Positions 29,501 to 37,831 of a DNA stretch of 60,311 bases are shown one piece after another. The position numbers were made by a program, and so were the translations under genes. Origin of the DNA: Candidatus Cloacimonas sp. (lineage in GTDB: Bacteria; Cloacimonadota; Cloacimonadia; Cloacimonadales; Cloacimonadaceae); assembly GCA_035403355.1 (NCBI GenBank), contig DAONFA010000010.1, forward strand, positions 1 through 60,311, read 5' to 3'. A model generated the notes under the pieces. It saw only the letters and a list, made by a program, of their open reading frames with translations. It ran no database searches and was not told the DNA's origin. Each line of letters begins with the position of its first letter. Position 1 is the stretch's first letter.

Positions 29501-30460
29501 AAGAGTATGAAAAAACTCATGACAGATAACGCCCACTCCGCGTGAGGCAAGAAAATCTTTAAGCTGAAAGTTGAAATCATAAACCCTTTTCCCGTTCAAA
29601 GTTACATTGCGATCATAAATAGCCCAACGGTGGGGCCAGAGCAAACTACTCCATTCTCCTGCGGAACCACTGACGATAAAAACAGCATTATCCACATTGC
29701 CATCTCCATCGGAATCAATATTTAAAGAAGCAGGAACCTGAGAAGCAACAGCAGCTACAGCATTTTGGAGTAAAGTAAATTCACGGTTTCTACGCTCATC
29801 ATCTCCATTATAACCTGTTGGATTAGTTGTTGCATTATAGGGCTGAAAATATGCCCTCGGATGACTATCCTGCCAGGAAACAACCAGATTATTTTGCACT
29901 GGAGGATAGAATGTAGTATTCACCGTAAGCTGATTATAGCTTGCTTCCAGATAATAGTTCTTTTGAGAATTGGTTCCGCTATTGAACCAACCGTCATAAA
30001 CGCTGATATTCTGCCCAAATTCACTTTCCCCGGAAAAACGGATAAAAACCACAAGGTTATTTATAGTTCCAATTGTAGGAGCATCCCTTTCTTCAGGCAT
30101 CCAAAACTTGCTTTGGCGCAAGTCCTGATACGCCTTTTCAGAGATATTTATTCCCGGCTTTAGAGCAGAACCGAAAGGATTGTCTTTGCCCGCAATTAAG
30201 TTACCGGCTTTAATGTTCTCTCCATCTTGTTCTGCATAACACAGATATCCGGTTGCAGGATGCCTGATAATAGTATAATTATTTTTATCGTGAAGCCAAT
30301 TATGAAATTCATCGCCACTGGCAAAAAGTTCCAGTTTCGTGCCATCCGGTTGATAAACGGTAACCGGTAAATTAGTAACCATAGCCGCCTTAAGATTAAG
30401 GGCAAATAACAAAGCTATCACATAGATAAGCAGTAGCTTATGCATCTTTATTATCTTCAC
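26525..30460 (-). CDS. Secreted M6-family (immune inhibitor A-like) metalloprotease
   Basis: 1311-residue exported zinc protease. The GTG at 30460 is supported by AAGGAG 5 nt upstream. A signal peptide (MHKLLLIYVIALLFALNLKA core) and propeptide precede the catalytic domain, where HEFFHTLGAPD gives His314, Glu315, His318 and Asp324 (HExxHxxGxxD). DSDGDGNVDNAV may bind calcium. Two choice-of-anchor-J/MAM-like jelly rolls (YSESFNSSTFPPAGWY; YSQNFDSITAPALPFGW), an Ig/FN3 segment, a CARDB-like segment (NDLAVSALQVNGLGIVGEP) and a final FN3-like strand set follow. Unlike the other large exoproteins it lacks a PNPFNP sorting tail, so it may leave by another route or be unanchored. Probably feeds on external protein. 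Confidence 0.9.
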   Translation of the reverse strand: MKIIKMHKLLLIYVIALLFALNLKAAMVTNLPVTVYQPDGTKLELFASGDEFHNWLHDKNNYTIIRHPATGYLCYAEQDGENIKAGNLIAGKDNPFGSALKPGINISEKAYQDLRQSKFWMPEERDAPTIGTINNLVVFIRFSGESEFGQNISVYDGWFNSGTNSQKNYYLEASYNQLTVNTTFYPPVQNNLVVSWQDSHPRAYFQPYNATTNPTGYNGDDERRNREFTLLQNAVAAVASQVPASLNIDSDGDGNVDNAVFIVSGSAGEWSSLLWPHRWAIYDRNVTLNGKRVYDFNFQLKDFLASRGVGVICHEFFHTLGAPDLYHYTGNGIDPAGSWDLMCSDQNPPQYMTAFMKWKYGNWIAAIPTISIGQQYTLNPLTSSTGNCYRINSNNSNQYYVVEFRKKTGTYESSIPGSGLLIYRIDTSADEGNADGPPDELYIYRPDGTTTVNGTISSAFFSQESGRTSINNFTNPTPFLQNGSEGNLNIYGIGSAAGTTMTFSLGVPTVDFSTNPYSESFNSSTFPPAGWYNQTISGSYSFERVTSGTNPTCSPQSGAGMISYKSYSASASSSASLATLRLDCSEVQYYSYAFSFYMYRDTGYSSRADKIEFYLATLPDLSGTNTLLGTINRYTGYTPTVPSTGWYQYSFNLPLSNSGYYYLVCKAISAYGNNMFLDNFSIRKTALPPSPSISPSPENLAENINVLPNFTWVNGGGYPSHYLFYLGTNNPPSNLINGLNLGNVLNYTYTGTLAYSTQYYWKVVAVSEGGSAQNCPVWSFTTFADPRITALPYSQNFDSITAPALPFGWSTYVSSTGGSAYVKNYSSPTNFALSPPNCISFNNFTDTSAELILITPEILTPLNIMRLKFSARGAASGYSVQVGTMSSPTGIFNSLTTVNLTNTMQQYSVSFSGYSGTDRFLAIKHNLGGTNRNIYLDNFYLEEILTNDLAVSALQVNGLGIVGEPMQYSVSVLNNGNAIQNSYSIQLLSNSSKTVLANLDVFEPLAPNQTAIHNLTWIPETEQILSVSAQVTLSSDGYPANNTSLPSSVSVGSYIAEAGTTASGTKTNYLPLSFNQKNSISETIYLASELEMTTGTITAITYHSNFVQNLPQQAVKIWMKNTTERNLNSGWLAFDGYIAVFDGILNFPLGINTIVIPLPTPFIYTGNNLAIRVNRPLDNYNYNISNQFYYTNSAANPSRSRYISSSSVTYDPQNPSASGTLSNYIPVTGFSVTSFVPVVLAIPQLQIQKNQQGVMLSWNAVQGANLYRIYASSDPAAWSDIPYAEICQNSILITTPQDKMFFKIVAVYQAP

Positions 30461-30500
30461 TTCCGCTCCTTTTTGAGTGAACTTTTTTATTTATATCCTT

Positions 30501-30526
30501 GTTTTAGTTAATCAGAAAATTGTCAA
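30501..30526 (-). promoter_or_regulatory. Possible promoter of the M6 protease gene
   Basis: Reading the minus strand, TTGACA (30526-30521) and TAAAAC (30506-30501) are 14 nt apart, about 40 nt before the GTG start. Confidence 0.3.
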
Positions 30527-30598
30527 TCAGAACATTGTATTACTGGTAACAGTATAATCTTTTTGTAAAAATCTGCGTAACCTGCGTGCTGCTTTCTG

Positions 30599-30668
30599 TC
30601 TGGAGCCCTCACTGCCAAATAAACCTCTGCGAAGGGCAAAAGTTGTTTCGGCAGTGACGACTCCTGAC
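30599..30668. repeat. Long imperfect inverted repeat (CACTGCC family), copy 1
   Basis: Arms GTCTGGAGCCCTCACTGCC (from 30599) and GGCAGTGACGACTCCTGAC (to 30668) flank about 30 nt containing a further small dyad (CTCTGCGAAGGG). It lies just 3' of the beta-helix protein gene. A second copy with the same arms is at 52136-52206. Confidence 0.85.
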
Positions 30669-30702
30669 TTACATTATTTTTTTCTTCTCAGTTACTTATT
30701 CT

Positions 30703-33700
30703 TCATTTCATCAGCAGTATCTTTCTTGTCAGCTGATTATCCTTCGTTTTCAAACGATAGAAATAAAATCCGGAAGCAACAGCTCTACCCTGTTGGTCTG
30801 TGCCCTTCCAAACAACTTTATGCATTCCGGAAGGTTGACTGTCACTCACTAATCTGTTAACTACCTGTCCCTTCAGGTTGTAAATTTCCAGGGTAACAAA
30901 ACTTTCGGAGGGAAGGTTATAACTGATTGTAGTTTCCGGGTTGAAAGGATTGGGATAATTGGATGCCGAAAATGCTTCTCTTTCAACAACATCGCTGCCG
31001 CAAGGAATAACTTCCAGGTATAAAGGAATCAGCCAGGGCTCACCTTCGGCGTTAGTAATATCTACATCCAGCAGGAAATCTTCATTCCTTAAATCTGCAC
31101 TGCTGCCATCGGCAGGATTTACAAGACGGAAAATATAACCCCCGGGAATTTTATCTGCACCTTTGGCGCTAATTCTGATTATATCACTATAAATTCCATC
31201 TTCCAGCATATTTTCCAGATTGATTAGTAAATTCCAATTCCAGGAACCGCTTCTGCCGTTTTTAATATCTCGGGTATAAAGCCCGGCATTATTTTCCCAA
31301 TCGTTATTGCAAACGCTGAATTGAAGCATCCCGATTTGCGGAAAAGGCGGATTGGGAATTTCCGGAACATCTAAAGGATCAAGAGTATCCTTTGCTCCTT
31401 CGCCAACGCCTAAAATAATAATATCTCCTTTTTCTCCTGCTTTGGCTGCAAGAGAAAACTCCCATTTCAGTTTAGGACGCTCTACTATATTATAATCATT
31501 ATTTATAACAGGTTGATTATAATTCTGCTGCCGGACTGGCGTAGGATAATTTAAATATATATGCGCATTCTGAGCTGTAGCTTTAACAAAAAATCCACCC
31601 CACGGTTCAATTACCCCGGGATTGTATTCATCAATGGGTAGATATGCATTTTGGGAATAATCATACTTTAATAATCCTGCTAACATTCCTTCACCCAAAA
31701 TGAGACCATTATCTAAACCAATGGGAAGGTCATAAGGATTGGCTAATAAATACCAGCCGTTATTAGCGTTCGTTGTTCCATCCAAAACAATATTATAACT
31801 GCCCTCATCCATCAAACCATAAACATCAATCGTTGCAGGTGTGGCATAAGGATTGCGGATCCAATAACCTATTCCGGGACGCACAATTGAAGGAATTACA
31901 TAGCTTCCGGTATAACTCATATCAATATGACCCAAAGTGTCAGGTAAAGCAGCCGGATTTAATTGCACAATAGATGTGTAGGTGGGAGCTACATAAAAAG
32001 GCGAAAGATCATCGGCAAAAATGCTTACCGGTGAACTATAGGTTTCACTGGTTAAATATGGCACACCCATCATATTCCATCCAGGATGCATAGTATAAGT
32101 ACGCACTCCTGCTAAAACCTCAAAATTGAAAGGTAAAGCTCCAATACCTTGATTGGCAAGCGGAGAACGCGGTTTCAAATAGAAATTACCTTCTTCCGGA
32201 GCTACAAAGAGAGGGTCTTCATTCAGATTACCGGTTCCCGGAAAAACACCTGCAGCATAAGAAATATCACTGTTGCTGACAGGAATATTGCTGTCCTCCA
32301 GGATAACTGGAGTATTTAACTGTGCTCCATTAGTCCAGATAACATTCTGAATAAAGCTGCCGTTACTATTGCCCGTAGCATATAAACCATTATTCAAACC
32401 CCAAATCGTGTTATGCATTATTTCTGCATTTTGAACCGTCTGCAGAAAAATGCCGTTACCTTCCAGATTACCTGTTCCGGCTTGCACTTGCGGATAAATG
32501 ATATTTTGCTGCAAAGTTACTCCTGCCAGGTTTTTCAGCACTACTCCTTTTAAGGGTTCTCTCAAAGTGCTGCTGGTATTGCGAATGCGCGTATTATTTA
32601 AAGATGGAGTTGTCCTGTTAAAAGGCATTCCATTTCCTTCATAATAAATACCGGTGGTGTAATCCTCTACATAAAGAGTATCCATAGTCGCCAAAATATA
32701 ACCGCTGAAATTTATACCCTTTGTTTCAGTTCTTAAAGTACTGCTGGTGTTACGGATCCGGGTATTATTCAAAGAGGCAGTAGTAGTTAAAAGTCCTGAA
32801 CCGTCATTAGTAATTTCCAAGCCGGTGGGATAACCTACAATGGAATCATTAGCTATTGTTACTCTGCTGACATCAATCATTTTCACACCTTTGGTAACAG
32901 TGCGAAGGGTACTGCTTGTATTTCTAATCCTGGTATTATTTAAAGAAGGAGTGCTACGGTAATCAGTCGTTCCTAATCCATTCCAGTAAACGCCATAATC
33001 ATATTCTTCAATATCTGCATTGTTTACTGTTAAGCCCACGGCTCCCAAAACATCCAATCCGTGACTTTCTGTCCGAAGGGTACTGCTGGTATTTCGTATG
33101 CGAGTATTATTCAGAGAAGGAGTACTGCTTGTCCTGGTTTCATTAGTAAACATAAAACCAAAGGCATAATTTATAATATCCATATTATTAAAATGCGGAT
33201 TAGAATAACCATTAACTAATACTCCAACTTCATTGGGAAAATCATTTTCTTTAGTTATTGTAGTATTACTAATCGTTCCATTAGTATTTTGGAAATATAA
33301 ACCCCGGTGAGCATGCTCTATTAAGCAATTAGTGAATTGTATTTCCTGATCTTGAGATTCCAAATAAATTCCAGGCCAACCCAGTTGAGGGTCTGTTCCC
33401 GTAAAATGGACACCTGTCGCTTGAATTCCGCCATTAATCTCAAGCCGGGTATTAGGATAAAATATAACTTCACATCCTGATTCAATTTCCAAAGTATTGC
33501 CAGTTTCAACAAAGACAGTATTGTTTATATAATAAGGAGAATTTGCTATTTCCCAATAGAAATCCGTTATCGCACCTCCGGGAATAATTGTACCTTCCAA
33601 AATAGCCGGAACAAAATTTGGCGTATCTGCAAAACCGGAACTAACAGCCAACCCATAGTTATCAACAGCTCTGATGTAATATTCTACTCCATAAGTACTT

Positions 33701-35730
33701 ATTGTTGTTCCGGGAATTGTAGCACTAAATAGATTATTACCTGTAGCTTCCATCGGAATAGTAGTATAAGTTAATAATCCATAACGACGATAGCTCAATT
33801 CAACAGTAGCCACATACATTGTACTGTCAGTAACAATAGCCGTTATTGATAGAGGGGCAAAATTCTGGACTTGAGCAGCCGGATGGTGAATAATAATCGG
33901 AGGTTCATTTGGTAAAACAGCAATAGTGAAAGGATAATTCATTGGCTCAACCGAAGGTAAAGACGAAGTGGATTGTCCATCAGTAGCAGAAAGATAGTAT
34001 TCAATTCCAGGACTCTGGACAGCTGATGCAGGGATTGTTCCCTGCCAAAGATTGTTTCCTAAATTAGTCATTCCCTGGGTAGTCCAATTACTTTGTTGGA
34101 GATTACTGTAGTGGAGGATTGCTTCAGTTGTATATGGAGGATAGCTATCTGTAATAATTGCTTGAATAATTATCTCGTGATTATCAACTTGAGGTGAATT
34201 ATCTAAAGCAATGGTTTCCGGGGTTCGGGTAATTTGAGGAGTTTGGCCAGGAACATAATTTCCTTCTGCAGATGCAGTTAAACCTTGATATTGGAGCTCA
34301 AAGAGCACATTCCGCTGAGAACCATCAAAAAAAGGATTGCTGGAGCGATAAGAAATTATATAATTTGAAGTTACAAGCTGCGAAATTTCTGTAAGGATAA
34401 CATTAAAATTATCCATAATATCAAAAACGGCTCCATTAGTGGTTTCCGTAATTGGAGTAAAAGTAGAAAAGAGATATGAAGTAGTGAGAGCATAAAGCAT
34501 TGCGCCATTTGCACTACAAGCATTCATAGCATCAGATATAGTCATTACTCCTTGATCGGGAGTTTCATCTGTAAGAATTATCAGAATTTTTTGACTACCG
34601 GGACGCCAGTTAAAATTTGCCAGAGCATAGGTGATAGCATAATAACCTGGTTCATAACCACCTGAAACATCATTTCTAAGCCAAACATCATCCCTGAAAT
34701 AGTTAAGATTTGTGGTTAAAATTCCTGAGTCCTCCAGAAAAGGATAGCCATTATTATTGCCAGAACCATACCTACATAAGCCCAAAGCACAATCTACTCC
34801 ATAAGTTCCAAGATTGTTGATAAAACTGGTAACATTATTCCTTACCGCTTGTTGGTAAGGATCCATTGAGCCACTATTATCCATTAAAAAAGCAATATCA
34901 ACTAACCGAGAGCCAGTTCCCTGAGAAGGAGGAGAAACCTCAAAAAAATCGGTCTGCAATGTTCCATTTTCATACACCTGGAAATTATTTTCTACAAGAT
35001 TACTCATATCCTGACCTTCCATAGAAACTGATACCGTTGAATATACAAAAGGAAAATTCTGAGTGTTAATACTAATCAAATCTAATTCCGGAACTACTTC
35101 ATATACACTTTGCAAAATTTGGATATCGTCAATACCCCAACCCTCATAATAATTACTACTATCTGCAGTAAGCCGAAAGAGAAATTGGATATTTTGCGAG
35201 GCAAATTCTGTGATATCAATAGTTGGTTGAACCCATCCTGATTGACCGGTTTGAAGAAAAATAGTTCTTTGGAAAACCCCGTTAGCATACACATCAATAT
35301 AGATATTGTCGTATGAGGTTTCAGTTTGCCACCAACTCCAGAAACTAAGAATATATTCTGTTCCTATAGTGGTTATTGATGGAAGTTGAATAACAGGGCT
35401 TAGTAATTGATAATCAGCCCCATTATTATAGGGATGATTAGTGAATGCACTATTAGGATAAGAATATGCACCATAAGTAGAATCCTGTCCAATGTTCCAG
35501 CCATAACCAAGAGTCCAGTCATTAGGCATAGATTCAAAATTTTCTTCATAAATTAGCGTTGAACTTACCACACCTCCACTACGGTTATTTATTGTAGAAG
35601 AATAAGGTGCAGGTAAAGATTTTCCCTTTGGAATGTCGGATGTAATATCTTTTGCCATCATAGTTGCAGTGGCAAAAAAGAAGGATATTGTTATCACAAC
35701 CAACAGAATACTTAGTGTTTTACTTCTCAT
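30703..35730 (-). CDS. Giant secreted VWA / parallel beta-helix protein with sorting domain
   Basis: 1675 residues, GGAG upstream of ATG 35730, signal peptide ending about ATMMA (residue 26). Order: MAM/jelly-roll-like domain (about 60-205), VWA domain (about 277-460) with an intact MIDAS DNSGS (Asp284, Ser286, Ser288), bacterial Ig-like repeats (about 500-720), right-handed beta-helix (about 750-1160) and the C-terminal YPNPFNPETTISYNLP...GFYFYRLKTKDNQLTRKILLMK sorting/FlgD-like domain. Within the helix, the 15-mer SLNNTRIRNTSSTLR occurs four times at residues 872, 929, 986 and 1043. Likely a surface-bound adhesin or glycan/protein binder; no enzymatic motif is visible. It is co-transcribed with the upstream gene (9-nt gap). 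Confidence 0.85.
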   Translation of the reverse strand: MRSKTLSILLVVITISFFFATATMMAKDITSDIPKGKSLPAPYSSTINNRSGGVVSSTLIYEENFESMPNDWTLGYGWNIGQDSTYGAYSYPNSAFTNHPYNNGADYQLLSPVIQLPSITTIGTEYILSFWSWWQTETSYDNIYIDVYANGVFQRTIFLQTGQSGWVQPTIDITEFASQNIQFLFRLTADSSNYYEGWGIDDIQILQSVYEVVPELDLISINTQNFPFVYSTVSVSMEGQDMSNLVENNFQVYENGTLQTDFFEVSPPSQGTGSRLVDIAFLMDNSGSMDPYQQAVRNNVTSFINNLGTYGVDCALGLCRYGSGNNNGYPFLEDSGILTTNLNYFRDDVWLRNDVSGGYEPGYYAITYALANFNWRPGSQKILIILTDETPDQGVMTISDAMNACSANGAMLYALTTSYLFSTFTPITETTNGAVFDIMDNFNVILTEISQLVTSNYIISYRSSNPFFDGSQRNVLFELQYQGLTASAEGNYVPGQTPQITRTPETIALDNSPQVDNHEIIIQAIITDSYPPYTTEAILHYSNLQQSNWTTQGMTNLGNNLWQGTIPASAVQSPGIEYYLSATDGQSTSSLPSVEPMNYPFTIAVLPNEPPIIIHHPAAQVQNFAPLSITAIVTDSTMYVATVELSYRRYGLLTYTTIPMEATGNNLFSATIPGTTISTYGVEYYIRAVDNYGLAVSSGFADTPNFVPAILEGTIIPGGAITDFYWEIANSPYYINNTVFVETGNTLEIESGCEVIFYPNTRLEINGGIQATGVHFTGTDPQLGWPGIYLESQDQEIQFTNCLIEHAHRGLYFQNTNGTISNTTITKENDFPNEVGVLVNGYSNPHFNNMDIINYAFGFMFTNETRTSSTPSLNNTRIRNTSSTLRTESHGLDVLGAVGLTVNNADIEEYDYGVYWNGLGTTDYRSTPSLNNTRIRNTSSTLRTVTKGVKMIDVSRVTIANDSIVGYPTGLEITNDGSGLLTTTASLNNTRIRNTSSTLRTETKGINFSGYILATMDTLYVEDYTTGIYYEGNGMPFNRTTPSLNNTRIRNTSSTLREPLKGVVLKNLAGVTLQQNIIYPQVQAGTGNLEGNGIFLQTVQNAEIMHNTIWGLNNGLYATGNSNGSFIQNVIWTNGAQLNTPVILEDSNIPVSNSDISYAAGVFPGTGNLNEDPLFVAPEEGNFYLKPRSPLANQGIGALPFNFEVLAGVRTYTMHPGWNMMGVPYLTSETYSSPVSIFADDLSPFYVAPTYTSIVQLNPAALPDTLGHIDMSYTGSYVIPSIVRPGIGYWIRNPYATPATIDVYGLMDEGSYNIVLDGTTNANNGWYLLANPYDLPIGLDNGLILGEGMLAGLLKYDYSQNAYLPIDEYNPGVIEPWGGFFVKATAQNAHIYLNYPTPVRQQNYNQPVINNDYNIVERPKLKWEFSLAAKAGEKGDIIILGVGEGAKDTLDPLDVPEIPNPPFPQIGMLQFSVCNNDWENNAGLYTRDIKNGRSGSWNWNLLINLENMLEDGIYSDIIRISAKGADKIPGGYIFRLVNPADGSSADLRNEDFLLDVDITNAEGEPWLIPLYLEVIPCGSDVVEREAFSASNYPNPFNPETTISYNLPSESFVTLEIYNLKGQVVNRLVSDSQPSGMHKVVWKGTDQQGRAVASGFYFYRLKTKDNQLTRKILLMK
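32560..33117 (-). repeat. Four exact-register 171-bp coding repeats within the beta-helix
   Basis: The 45-nt blocks coding for SLNNTRIRNTSSTLR occupy 32560-32604, 32731-32775, 32902-32946 and 33073-33117, each 171 nt (57 codons) from the next. The peptides are identical but 11 of 15 codon positions use two or more synonymous codons (for example the second Arg: CGC, CGT, AGA, CGA). The 42 residues between blocks are different. Confidence 0.95.
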
Positions 35731-35739
35731 TTTATACTC

Positions 35740-37068
35740 CTATTCGTTTATTGAGATTATTTTTATAAAATACCTGTCCTGATTGACAGGGATAATACAA
35801 TATGGCTCGGATACAATATATTCTTGAATCCATTGAGGGGAATTTATATCGTTAAAGCATAGCACACGATAATTTATTCCGCAAACAGGCAAACCCGAAG
35901 TATCTGTATTAACTGTTTGCCAGGTAAGCAGAAGAGAGTTTTCCGGCAAAAGTTGCAGAACCAGATTTTGAGGGCTACTTGGAACGGCAGGCAAAACATT
36001 TACCGGAATTTCATAAATAACCGGAGAATGATTTTCATCGGCAAGAGAAAACTGGAAAACCGTTTCACCTTTAAACCCTGCAGCGGGAATAACAGCTGCC
36101 TGTTGTAATGTTTCCTCGGGTTCAATGCTGATATTTTCTCCGCTGGAAAAAGTGATAGTTAGGGCATCCAAATCGGGGTCAAAAATTTTTCCCGCCCAGG
36201 AAAAAATTCCCTGTTGATTTTGGATTATCGGCAGGGGTTGAATTGTATCCAGGTAAACCGGAGGGGAATTAGCAGTATCTCTAATAACAGATATTTGCAT
36301 ATTCAGTGTTCCCCCGGTTCCGCTAACGGTGAATGAGGCAACTGTGGTTCCTGTAAAACCGGCTACAGGATAAATATTTAGCCACACAGAATCCTGCAAA
36401 GTAACCAGGTTCTGAACCAAATTAGCATTAGGCAGGCAGTTAAAATTAAGCGTGCCACTACCCACTTTAAAATATCTGTTCAGGTTAAGACCCTTTGTAA
36501 GATTATCGGAAAAAAGCAATTCCGGCAGAGTAAGAACTTGATACGGCATTGCATTATTATATTGCATTTGGATGGAACCGGAAGTAACCCAACCGGTATA
36601 TAAATAACTACTCTGAGTAAGCATATTGATATTTTGGCTGTTGAAAACTAAACGGGGCTGGTAACAAGCGGGAAAAAGTCCTGTTATATTCCAGGAAAGA
36701 CGATAGTTATTACTTAAAGGAGTGCCGCTTTTAGAAAAAGTAAAATTCCAGGTTTTTGCTGCAGGATTTATAGATCTGATATCTTTTATGTAATTTCCAT
36801 TGAAAGTTGAGCCCCAATCGTTGTGTGGAAAATAGGCACGCACATAAGGAGTATTATTAGGAGGAGGAGAAAGAGGAAAATCATAGGTGTCAAAACCATC
36901 TGCAGCACCCTTACTTTCACCCAAATATATATAGGCATTTATGGAGTTCCCGGAACCCAAATTGGCAAGACAAAAATCTATTCGCCAATCTGCCTTAAGA
37001 GTAGTCGCTGCGCAAAATGTAAGTATAAAAAGAAACACTTGCTTACACCGCGCTAAACACTGCGCCAT
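35740..37068 (-). CDS. Secreted Ig-like/FN3 domain protein of unknown function
   Basis: 442 residues from ATG 37068, chosen because GGAGAAGGTGA lies directly upstream; an earlier in-frame ATG has no such site. Signal peptide CKQVFLFILTFCAATTLKA. The middle has cadherin/Ig-like features (FDPDLDALTITFS; GETVFQFSLADENHSPVIYEIPVNV) and the end resembles a fibronectin-III domain (PQNLVLQLLPENSLLLTWQ). No sorting tail and no enzymatic motif. Its TAG stop is embedded in the ribosome-binding site of the giant VWA/beta-helix gene, so the two are translated together and may interact at the surface. Confidence 0.75.
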   Translation of the reverse strand: MAQCLARCKQVFLFILTFCAATTLKADWRIDFCLANLGSGNSINAYIYLGESKGAADGFDTYDFPLSPPPNNTPYVRAYFPHNDWGSTFNGNYIKDIRSINPAAKTWNFTFSKSGTPLSNNYRLSWNITGLFPACYQPRLVFNSQNINMLTQSSYLYTGWVTSGSIQMQYNNAMPYQVLTLPELLFSDNLTKGLNLNRYFKVGSGTLNFNCLPNANLVQNLVTLQDSVWLNIYPVAGFTGTTVASFTVSGTGGTLNMQISVIRDTANSPPVYLDTIQPLPIIQNQQGIFSWAGKIFDPDLDALTITFSSGENISIEPEETLQQAAVIPAAGFKGETVFQFSLADENHSPVIYEIPVNVLPAVPSSPQNLVLQLLPENSLLLTWQTVNTDTSGLPVCGINYRVLCFNDINSPQWIQEYIVSEPYCIIPVNQDRYFIKIISINE

Positions 37069-37105
37069 ATAATCACCTTCTCCAGCATTGTAATCTAAAA
37101 AACAC

Positions 37106-37132
37106 TCCATAGCTTCAAGCTTTTCCTGTCAA
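37106..37132 (-). promoter_or_regulatory. Possible promoter of the Ig-like/beta-helix operon
   Basis: On the minus strand TTGACA (37132-37127) and TATGGA (37111-37106) are 15 nt apart, about 40 nt before the start at 37068. Confidence 0.35.
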
Positions 37133-37187
37133 GTTTTTTTTGCCTGTCATCAACCCTTCTTTTAGCTTTATGCTGCTAATGAGATTG

Positions 37188-37225
37188 CCGTATCATTCCC
37201 GTATCGTGATATGAGAACGATACGG
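37188..37225. repeat. Palindrome of the CGTATC family, copy 2
   Basis: CCGTATCATTCCCGTATCGT followed by GATATGAGAACGATACGG. Matches the element at 26401-26440 with few changes. It lies between divergent transcription units in the 460-nt gap 37069-37528, where I see no gene with a convincing start. Confidence 0.85.
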
Positions 37226-37452
37226 GAATTATATCGGAAGGTTATTGAGAGAATTTCGGAATTGCTTTGGGAACAATCTGTAATTAATTTGCTATTGGCT
37301 TGCGGTGTATTGAGATAGCAGATTATATCGGCAAATAAAGAAGGTGCTGACCCTTTTTTTTAATAAATTTGTGGCTGTTTTGTTTTTTCTCTGCTACTTA
37401 TCTTACCCCAATTTGAAAAATAGCAAGCTCCGTTTAGAGCAGATATTTAAGC

Positions 37453-37476
37453 TTGACGAAATTGAGATACTAAAAA
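37453..37476 (+). promoter_or_regulatory. Possible promoter of the small membrane protein/tldDE unit
   Basis: TTGACG (37453-37458) and TAAAAA (37471-37476), 12-nt spacer, 53 nt upstream of the start at 37529. Confidence 0.25.
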
Positions 37477-37528
37477 AAGAGTTTTGTAAATATAAAAAGT
37501 TCCCAAAACAAGCTAAGGAGTTATGTTG

Positions 37529-37816
37529 ATGGATTATTATGAATCGTCTCCTCTGTCCGTTTCCAATATTAAGGAAGATGATCTAATTGCCCCTTCTATG
37601 AGGATCAGTGACTGGCTGGTAGTTCTAATTCTGCTGATGATTCCGCTGGTAAATCTGATAATGCTGATAATTTGGTCTATAGATAAAAGCGGCAATCCCA
37701 ACCGGAGAAGTTTTGCTCAAGCGGTATTACTTTTTATGGCTGCCTTGCTTGTTCTATCCGGTTTCTGGCTTGGCAGGATAACCTGCTGGATTTTTCAGCT
37801 TATGAATTTTATGTAA
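37529..37816 (+). CDS. Small two-helix membrane protein
   Basis: 95 residues from ATG 37529 (MDYYESSPLSVS), 8 nt after AAGGAG; the ATG at 37523 would be too close. Two hydrophobic helices (WLVVLILLMIPLVNLIMLIIW and AQAVLLFMAALLVLSGFWLG) are joined by a basic loop (SIDKSGNPNRRSF). The pattern W...IPxVNxI...W...NPxRRxFA resembles small CD225-like or holin-like membrane proteins, but I cannot name it. It ends 15 nt before tldD and is probably co-transcribed with the protease pair. Confidence 0.65.
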   Translation: MDYYESSPLSVSNIKEDDLIAPSMRISDWLVVLILLMIPLVNLIMLIIWSIDKSGNPNRRSFAQAVLLFMAALLVLSGFWLGRITCWIFQLMNFM

Positions 37817-37831
37817 TAATAAGGAGAAAGT

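Noticed and set aside
30703..35730. Phage tail-spike or polymorphic-toxin protein
   Set aside because: Beta-helix and VWA domains plus a sorting tail fit a surface protein; no toxin domain, immunity gene or phage neighbours.
37344..37529. 61-codon plus-strand frame before the small membrane protein
   Set aside because: No Shine-Dalgarno site, overlaps a promoter-like pair, and lacks recognisable features.
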